Shown here piece by piece: positions 5,101-9,495 of a DNA stretch of 9,495 nucleotides. The notes under the pieces are model-generated. The model was given only the letters and a program-made list of their open reading frames with translations. It did no database searches and was not told the DNA's origin. A program made the translations under genes and the position numbers. The stretch comes from Azoarcus sp. (GTDB taxonomy: Bacteria; Pseudomonadota; Gammaproteobacteria; Burkholderiales; Rhodocyclaceae), in assembly GCA_031258035.1 (NCBI GenBank), contig JAIRNL010000056.1, positions 1 through 9,495 of the forward strand. Direction: 5' to 3'. How positions within the stretch are numbered: the stretch's first letter is position 1; every line of letters begins with the position of its first letter.

Positions 5101-6453
5101 TCAACGAAAAACGGCGATCAGTTCGATCTCAAGGCCGGAGAGCGATTGCGGCGTGTAAATGCAGATGGCGCGCGACTGCAACATGCGCGTATAGATGTCG
5201 CCGCGCGCTTCCAGCGCAAAATAATGATTGCCGGCATGAACCGGCAAGGCCGTGGGCGTTTGTTGCATGGGCTGGAGATTGACGCCGTGCATCGCGGAAT
5301 GAAGAATTTTATCCACATCATCGGGCGAACCGACCTTGTACTGCACGGGCACGTCTTCGATGATCCTCGCCACGGGCATGTCGCCGCGCACCGAGAGATA
5401 GAAATCGACGTTCTCCGTCAGGCTGGCGCTCTCCAACCGACCAATGTGGAACGAGGGCTTGGGCGTGGCGAGCGGAATGATGACGTAGCGCGCGGAGACC
5501 ACCGTATCGAGCAATTCGCGGATCATCCTGTCGAGTTTGGGGAAGGTCTCGACAAGTTTCTCGTGCTGATAAGCGGGCAGATCAGCCAGTTTGTAGATCG
5601 TGGAGAAAGTCAGCAATTCGCCGCACAGCCTGGCGAGCGCCAGATAGAGTTCCTCCGGGTGCAACGGCTCGGCATCGGACAGGTGATTGAACTGCGCAAA
5701 ATGGCTATTCACCGTGTGCAACAGCCAGAACGAGGCGATATCGGTGGAACTGTACCCCATCACATCCTTGGCGCGTTCGCGTTGCGTGCCGGACAGCGCC
5801 TCGTTCTTGACCAACAAAATGTCGAGCAGTCGCTGGATCAGATTCCGCAGCGCGGGGGAAGCGCTTACCGCCACCATCGGCGGCAAGTACGCCTCGTCCG
5901 CCCGCCATTGCCCGGTGGCATCCTTGAGCAGCCGGGCGATGGGCACCGCGTCGTAGCCGTCGTGGTTTTCCTCGTGGAACATCAAGCGCACGTCGAGTTT
6001 CAGCACAGTGAGATTGGTTTCGATTGCGCTGGTGTATAGATCGGCCACGTTCCTGTGCGCATTGCGATAGCGCGCGGGACGCACCGCCGGGGCGTTCTCG
6101 TCGTTGACGGTATTGCCCCCATAGGAACTGAGGTTGGGCAGGCAGGCGTAGAGTATGGTCTCGACATCGACCTGCGGGACATCCCGCAAATTGCGCGACA
6201 ACGGCGTGGGTTCCCTTTCGGGCGCAAAAAACCGGACGCCGTCCCGAAACATCACGTCCAGCACGTTGACGCGGACATTTCCGGTGCGCAACGCCTCGGC
6301 GTCGAGTTCGGCCCGGCGCACGCCCCAGGCATGGCGCTGGACGGATTGCAGCGTCTCGGCCATGGCGTTGTCGACAAACAACGCCTGTTGCTGAAAATGC
6401 TGCGGCCGCAAAAACAGGCCCCCGCCCCACAAAACACGATTGGCTTCCAACAT
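5101..6453 (-). CDS. tssK: T6SS baseplate protein TssK
   Basis: A 450-residue TssK, the trimeric adaptor between the baseplate and the TssJLM membrane complex. The N-terminus carries the family signature NRVLWGGGLFLRPQHFQQQ (residues 5-23). The middle has the helical TssK body, for example the helices around ERAKDVMGYSS and LYLALARLCGELLTF. The C-terminal head domain ends with YFALEARGDIY and the closing block SLSGLEIELIAVFR. The length agrees with the usual ~445 residues. The frame is open up to 6561, but ATG 6453 is the true start: it matches the family N-terminus and has AGGGGA seven bases upstream. It begins 14 bp after the tssJ stop and ends 21 bp before tssL. I see no frameshift or missing conserved block. 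Confidence 0.95.
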   Translation of the reverse strand: MLEANRVLWGGGLFLRPQHFQQQALFVDNAMAETLQSVQRHAWGVRRAELDAEALRTGNVRVNVLDVMFRDGVRFFAPEREPTPLSRNLRDVPQVDVETILYACLPNLSSYGGNTVNDENAPAVRPARYRNAHRNVADLYTSAIETNLTVLKLDVRLMFHEENHDGYDAVPIARLLKDATGQWRADEAYLPPMVAVSASPALRNLIQRLLDILLVKNEALSGTQRERAKDVMGYSSTDIASFWLLHTVNSHFAQFNHLSDAEPLHPEELYLALARLCGELLTFSTIYKLADLPAYQHEKLVETFPKLDRMIRELLDTVVSARYVIIPLATPKPSFHIGRLESASLTENVDFYLSVRGDMPVARIIEDVPVQYKVGSPDDVDKILHSAMHGVNLQPMQQTPTALPVHAGNHYFALEARGDIYTRMLQSRAICIYTPQSLSGLEIELIAVFR

Positions 6454-6467
6454 CCGGAAATCCCCTG

Positions 6468-7091
6468 TCAGTACAAAATAAATGCCGCGCATTCCGGCGC
6501 ATATCCCGGTTTTCGATCGGAAACCGGTTCCGCCTCGGGTTGCACCGCGGTGAAATAACAATCTTTTGCCGTGAAATTCAGCCCTTCGTTGCGCGCGGCC
6601 CGCGCATCGACCAGAAAACGCCAGCCGTGCGCATCCGGCGAGCGGAAAAGCGCAACGCCCCCGATGTATTGCGTTTCGGGCAAAAGTTTGTCGGTAAATG
6701 CCAAAGTCCTGCCCGGAATCAGCACCACTTCATTGGTCGCCAGCCATTCGCCTGGAAACAGCTCGGCTTCGTCCTGTCCCTGCGCCACGGCGTCGAAACC
6801 CAGCCGCGAAAACGCTTTATTGCCCCTCAACTGATACAGGCGAACCACCACCGACAAGGGCTTGCCGCCGGCGTCCCGGTTGACGAACGCCTCCGCCGTG
6901 CCCTTGATCGCATATTCCTCCGGCGCGCGCACGGGCGGCGGCTCACTGGCGCGCTGGAGTTCGGCCACGTTGGCCTGAAGCGCCAGCGCCTCGGGTATCG
7001 CCGGTTTCTTGCTCGCGCAGGCGGTCACGAAAACCGCCGCGACCGCCCACAGCGCGCAGCCAGACCGATTGAAGCCCTTCCGCATGATCAT
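6468..7091 (-). CDS. tssJ: T6SS outer-membrane lipoprotein TssJ (VasD/SciN family)
   Basis: A 207-residue lipoprotein. The signal peptide (MIMRKGF, then ALWAVAAVFVTAC) ends in a lipobox with C25, followed by Ala-Ser, compatible with outer-membrane sorting. The TssJ beta-sandwich lies at about 58-185: AFVNRDAGGKPLSVVVRLYQ (68-87; normally 'N.d..GrplPvvvRiyqL', and here L79-S80-V replaces the usual L-P-V/S-V), FPGEW (112-116), EVVLIPGRTL (121-130), and YIGGVALFR (142-150). A C-terminal extension with C178 and C201 could form a disulfide in the periplasm; it is longer than in short TssJ proteins. The role is to anchor the TssM periplasmic domain under the outer membrane. The start is ATG 7091, with GGGAGG (7106-7101) 9 bases upstream; ATG 7085 is the alternative. 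The gene is 52 bp after tssA. Confidence 0.92.
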   Translation of the reverse strand: MIMRKGFNRSGCALWAVAAVFVTACASKKPAIPEALALQANVAELQRASEPPPVRAPEEYAIKGTAEAFVNRDAGGKPLSVVVRLYQLRGNKAFSRLGFDAVAQGQDEAELFPGEWLATNEVVLIPGRTLAFTDKLLPETQYIGGVALFRSPDAHGWRFLVDARAARNEGLNFTAKDCYFTAVQPEAEPVSDRKPGYAPECAAFILY

Positions 7092-7143
7092 GACAGACTA
7101 CCTCCCTTCCTCATTACAAAAGCCGTTGTCGATTTCATCGAAA

Positions 7144-8259
7144 TCACCCCTTTGCCGCGCCTGTTGGAATGTCGATGTCCGCGGCGAGCAGCTCGCGCAG
7201 CTGCTCGAGCGTGGATTTGTCCTTGATGACTTCCGAGAGCCATTGCTCGAAAGGCATCTCCGCCCAATGCGCCGCGCGCTCGACGAGCAGGGCCACCGGG
7301 CTGTGCGGTTCGTGGGAACGAAACCAGTACGCGGCAGCGCGCAACTGCCGGATGGCCTCCTCGCGGCCGCCAGCGGGCGTCACCGCTTCACTGGACGACA
7401 GCGGCTGCGAGGCGGCCGAAAGCCTAGCGGGCGCATCTTTGCCGGGACGAGTGGCAGGCGTGAAGCCGCCGCCACTGTATTCGCCGAAAAAGCGCTGCGC
7501 CGCCTCGCTGCAATCATCGAGCGCCTCACGTATCCTGGCCAGGCTGGGCCCGTCGGGGCCGAAACGCTCGTTGACCGCATGGACGAGTTCGTCATAAGCC
7601 GCGCGCGCCCGCGCAATCCCCGCAACGAGCCCCTCGAACCAGATCACGCCCGAGTCGCGCGCGCTCTTGTCGAAGGCATCGCCCGAGAGCGCCCCCGCCG
7701 CAAGCGCCTCTTCATAGGCATCGGCATCGCGCCGTTTCAGGTTCTCGGTCTCGCGCGACGCCTGCCACTGATACCAGTCATAACCGCCATGCTGGGGCGA
7801 GACCAGCGGCTGCTCGCGCAAGACCCGATCCAGCTGCATGTCCAGCCATTCGAGCTTGCTCGCGCGCTCATCGAGCTCGCCGCCCGCATCGGGACGGGGA
7901 TAAAGCGTCTCCCAGAACCGATCCAGCAATCCGGCGATCAAACGAAAACCCAGCACGACGCCCGCGTACCCTTCCTGATGCGCCAATGCCTCGGCATACC
8001 ATGCCGCCAATTGCAGACACTTGCTGCGCGAGGATAACGCCGCCTCGCAAAGCTGCACCACCTTGCCCCATTCGGCAACTTTCAACGACGTCAGCCATTC
8101 GCCCTGCGGCAGCGCCGGATTGTCCGCGCGTCGCGCTTCCTTGATGTGGCTGAATACCGCCAGAAACTGAAGATCGTCGCCGCCCGGATGTTCCTCCGTG
8201 ATCGGTTTCAACAGCCTCTCCAGCCTCTCTTGTCGTGCCTGATCCTGGTTTTTATCCAT
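7144..8259 (-). CDS. tssA: T6SS assembly protein TssA (ImpA N-terminal domain)
   Basis: A 371-residue TssA, which contacts the membrane complex and baseplate and then directs or caps polymerisation of the tube and sheath. The ImpA_N domain covers about residues 12-130: RLLKPITEEHPGGDDL (15-30) is the conserved opening, QLCEAALSSRSKCLQLAAWY (69-88) the central helices, and GLLDRFWETLYP (110-121) the hallmark end. A variable Pro/Ser/Gly-rich linker (about 262-300) leads to a conserved C-terminal helical domain (about 301-362): REEAIRQLRAAAYWFRSHEP (299-318), then HSPVALLVERAAHWAEMPFE (319-338). The arrangement fits the shorter TssA class with a C-terminal ring domain. The ribosome binding site before ATG 8259 is weak (AAGG about 10 bases upstream). 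It is the first gene of the visible tss train, and MITE copy B starts about 150 bp upstream of it. Confidence 0.93.
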   Translation of the reverse strand: MDKNQDQARQERLERLLKPITEEHPGGDDLQFLAVFSHIKEARRADNPALPQGEWLTSLKVAEWGKVVQLCEAALSSRSKCLQLAAWYAEALAHQEGYAGVVLGFRLIAGLLDRFWETLYPRPDAGGELDERASKLEWLDMQLDRVLREQPLVSPQHGGYDWYQWQASRETENLKRRDADAYEEALAAGALSGDAFDKSARDSGVIWFEGLVAGIARARAAYDELVHAVNERFGPDGPSLARIREALDDCSEAAQRFFGEYSGGGFTPATRPGKDAPARLSAASQPLSSSEAVTPAGGREEAIRQLRAAAYWFRSHEPHSPVALLVERAAHWAEMPFEQWLSEVIKDKSTLEQLRELLAADIDIPTGAAKG

Positions 8260-8406
8260 CTTCGTTCAACCTTGGTTGATGTTCGAGAAAATTGCCTTGC
8301 CTCTCATTTGGCAGGGATGATGTGTCGCAAAGGGTTTCGCCTCCGGCGCTCAATGACGAAAAAAGAGGGATCGCCATGGCGATAGATTCAATCAGGGCTT
8401 CTTTTT
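8260..8406. promoter_or_regulatory. Leader region upstream of tssA
   Basis: The 147 bases between tssA and MITE copy B should hold the promoter of the tss train unless transcription enters through the MITE. I find no convincing sigma-70 pair and no sigma-54 GG/GC signature. Two structures stand out: a perfect 14-bp palindrome ATCGCCATGGCGAT (8370-8383), and a partial MITE tip AATCAGGGCTTCTTT (8390-8404). The latter abuts copy B and pairs with its left end with three mismatches in 15. Confidence 0.4.
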
Positions 8407-8480
8407 AAGGAAACGCTGATTAACCCGGAATTTGCCAAACCAGACCTTGACCGCCATCGCGGCATGAATTGCAAAACAAA

Positions 8481-8549
8481 CCCACGTCATTCCGCGTCCC
8501 CCTCCCACGTCATTCCGCGTCCCATTCCCACGTCATTCCGCGTCCCATT
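8481..8549 (+). repeat. 23-bp tandem repeat, three units plus a partial fourth
   Basis: Units 8481-8503, 8504-8526 and 8527-8549 share CCCACGTCATTCCGCGTCCC; the last three bases are CCT in unit 1 and ATT in units 2 and 3. A fourth unit starts at 8550 (CCCACGTCATTCCG) and runs into the hairpin. Copy A lacks this array, so it looks like slippage amplification of the left hairpin arm. The number of units may vary among strains. Confidence 0.85.
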
Positions 8550-8554
8550 CCCAC

Positions 8555-8619
8555 GTCATTCCGTGCGAAGTCGCGGAATCCAGACGCCGCATGGATTCCG
8601 CGACTTCGCGCGGAATGAC
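8555..8619 (+). repeat. Long hairpin: 28-bp stem with one mismatch and a 9-base loop
   Basis: The arms 8555-8582 and 8592-8619 are reverse complements at 27 of 28 positions (one T/C mismatch in CATTCCGT against CATTCCGC). The inner 18 bp, GCGAAGTCGCGGAATCCA, pair perfectly. The loop is GACGCCGCA. Near-perfect pairing shows it is recent or maintained. It is the expanded form of the 11-bp hairpin in copy A and resembles known REP-type palindromes. No T run follows; a smaller hairpin, GGGCGC-CTC-GCGCCC (8626-8640), comes next and is conserved in copy A. Confidence 0.85.
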
Positions 8620-8719
8620 AGTCAGGGGCGCCTCGCGCCCTTTGTATGCAATGGCTCTTCATGGAGTAGGTTATGGCTGCAATAAATCAGGGTTTCCTTA
8701 AGGGATTCCTTCTCAATTC

Positions 8720-9379
8720 TCAAAAATCATCCCAGTCCCTTTCCTGTATGATGTTTTTTTGCTGGAAGATCAAAGGATCACCTTTTAAAAAAACCCGGAA
8801 ACCAGTGATTTTCCGTCGCGATCCGCACTTCAATGCGTGTTCCATTTTCAGGTTTTGGATGCGCGTATACAATATACGTATATTCTTCATCTTCTCTCCA
8901 GCCTGCCATTCCGCATCCCGCTTTCGACGAAGATTCACGCAGGCATTCGAATGCTCAATCGCTCTGGAAAGATAGGAGCACATTTCACTCCGGGACGAAT
9001 CAGCGCCGGGTCTTTTAGGAAAAGCGCCGCAGTCATTTTTTGCTTTATCGCCATCGACCCGCCCTGTGCCCCTCTCCGGCAAGCCATCTGCGCCCGCCGG
9101 CTTTTCCGCCGGCTGAGTAGCTAGTGATGGGAGCGCGATGTCATTCTTATCATTTCCTTCAACCGGGAAATCCCGAGCCTCCTCCCCAGCCTGAAGGTCG
9201 GGATGTCCCCGATGCGTCCCAGGCGAACCTCCGGGGTGCCTTGCCGGCAGGCTTTTTTCGCCCCCGAAATAGAAAGAAGCCCCACCCAACATGAAGACCA
9301 ACAGCGCAAAGCTCAACACAACGATCAACCTGTCGATCATGCTGGCGACAAACTGCAAAGAATGGTCACATTGGCTCAT
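8720..9379 (-). CDS. Unrecognised membrane-anchored protein with repeat-linked C-terminus
   Basis: A 219-residue open frame. I chose ATG 9379 because AGGAG stands 7 bases upstream; the frame is open to 9478 without a comparable site. Residues 1-17 (MSQCDHSLQFVASMIDR) are cytoplasmic. One hydrophobic helix follows (about 18-38, LIVVLSFALLVFMLGGASFYF). Next is a long polar, Pro/Gly/Lys-rich stretch (40-125) that looks disordered and probably periplasmic, and then a more structured basic end. From about residue 135 the sequence is related to the decayed module beside MITE copy A, with YTRIQNLKMEHALKCG encoded at 8869-8822. The frame ends 20 bp from MITE copy B. I do not recognise a family. The original gene may have been shorter or frameshifted: another minus-strand frame at 9309-9121 also reads plausibly (RLGRIGDIPTFRLGRRLGIS). 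The membrane start is more certain than the rest. Confidence 0.45.
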   Translation of the reverse strand: MSQCDHSLQFVASMIDRLIVVLSFALLVFMLGGASFYFGGEKSLPARHPGGSPGTHRGHPDLQAGEEARDFPVEGNDKNDIALPSLATQPAEKPAGADGLPERGTGRVDGDKAKNDCGAFPKRPGADSSRSEMCSYLSRAIEHSNACVNLRRKRDAEWQAGEKMKNIRILYTRIQNLKMEHALKCGSRRKITGFRVFLKGDPLIFQQKNIIQERDWDDF

Positions 9380-9495
9380 GGAATCACTCCTGTGCAAGGA
9401 AGCAGTGCCATTGAACGCCTTCCGCGTGATTTTGCATTCAGTGTTGTGTTCCATCCTTTCTTGTGTTTCTCCAAGCACAGCAATTCACGCAAACC

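Larger units (their letters stand above)
8407..8699 (+). mobile_element. MITE-like repeat element, copy B (293 bp, expanded)
   Basis: The terminal inverted repeats AAGGAAACGCTGATTAA (8407-8423) and TAAATCAGGGTTTCCTT (8683-8699) are identical to those of copy A, and the orientation is the same. The flanks matching copy A are about 94% identical by eye. The 106 extra bases come from a 23-bp tandem repeat and an enlarged hairpin in the middle. In this copy the ends can be extended by two bases (TTAAGG...CCTTAA). The element has no gene and sits between tssA and the 8720-9379 gene, whose stop is only 20 bp beyond the right end. Confidence 0.75.

Noticed and set aside
5146..6039. Long plus-strand open frame (297 codons) antisense to tssK
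   Set aside because: It lies wholly opposite a clear tssK, is Gln/Arg/His-rich as expected of an antisense frame in GC-rich DNA, and shows no family motif.
7131..7145. GATTTC-ATC-GAAATC hairpin at the tssA stop as a terminator
   Set aside because: The stem is only 6 bp, is AT-rich and is not followed by a T run on the minus strand; tssJ follows closely in the same operon.
7009..8037. Plus-strand open frame of 342 codons across the tssA/tssJ junction
   Set aside because: It is antisense to tssA and tssJ, crosses their intergenic gap, and has an Arg/Ala-rich composition typical of shadow frames.
8260..8406. Sigma-54 promoter before tssA, known in some T6SS loci
   Set aside because: No GG-N10-GC pair with reasonable surrounding bases was found on the minus strand.

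Overview
The window holds part of a type VI secretion system (T6SS) locus from a Gram-negative bacterium. Gene content and moderately GC-rich codon use suggest a proteobacterium, probably a betaproteobacterium; this assignment is inference, since there is no rRNA or other marker. Nearly all genes are on the minus strand, so the locus reads from right to left.

Right to left: (1) 9379-8720, an unrecognised membrane-anchored protein whose last ~40-75 residues lie in a duplicated sequence. (2) 8699-8260, a structured MITE-like repeat (copy B) with terminal inverted repeats, a 23-bp tandem repeat and a 28-bp-stem hairpin. (3) 8259-2214, one compact gene train: tssA, tssJ, tssK, tssL, tssE, a secreted DUF1287 papain-fold protein, a 65-residue protein and a DUF4349 lipoprotein. 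The last three are joined by 4-bp GTGA stop/start overlaps. (4) 1991-1236, a membrane-anchored TPR protein that probably has its own promoter. (5) 1207-676, a second repeat block (copy A of the MITE, an inverted half-copy of it, a decayed copy of the duplicated coding module, and a 24-bp triple repeat). (6) 263-655 on the plus strand, a short XRE-type regulator. (7) 81-1, the first 27 codons of a probable VgrG (TssI) running off the left edge, divergent from the regulator.

TssJ and TssL belong to the envelope-spanning complex (with TssM), TssK links that complex to the baseplate, TssE is a baseplate wedge subunit, TssA primes and caps sheath assembly, and VgrG is the spike. TssB, TssC, Hcp, TssF, TssG, TssH and TssM are not in the window. 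TssL is followed directly by TssE, so tssM must lie elsewhere. The DUF1287 protein has a Sec signal peptide and intact candidate Cys/His residues. It reads better as a periplasmic peptidoglycan hydrolase serving assembly than as a cargo effector.

The two MITE copies are direct repeats about 7.66 kb apart that bracket all the tss genes except vgrG. Beside each copy is a related coding stretch ending in the shared peptide pattern YTRIQNLKxEHxLKCG. Differences between the two stretches fall mostly at third codon positions. This repeat-linked peptide and the coupled DUF1287/65-aa/DUF4349 trio are the least explained parts of the window.
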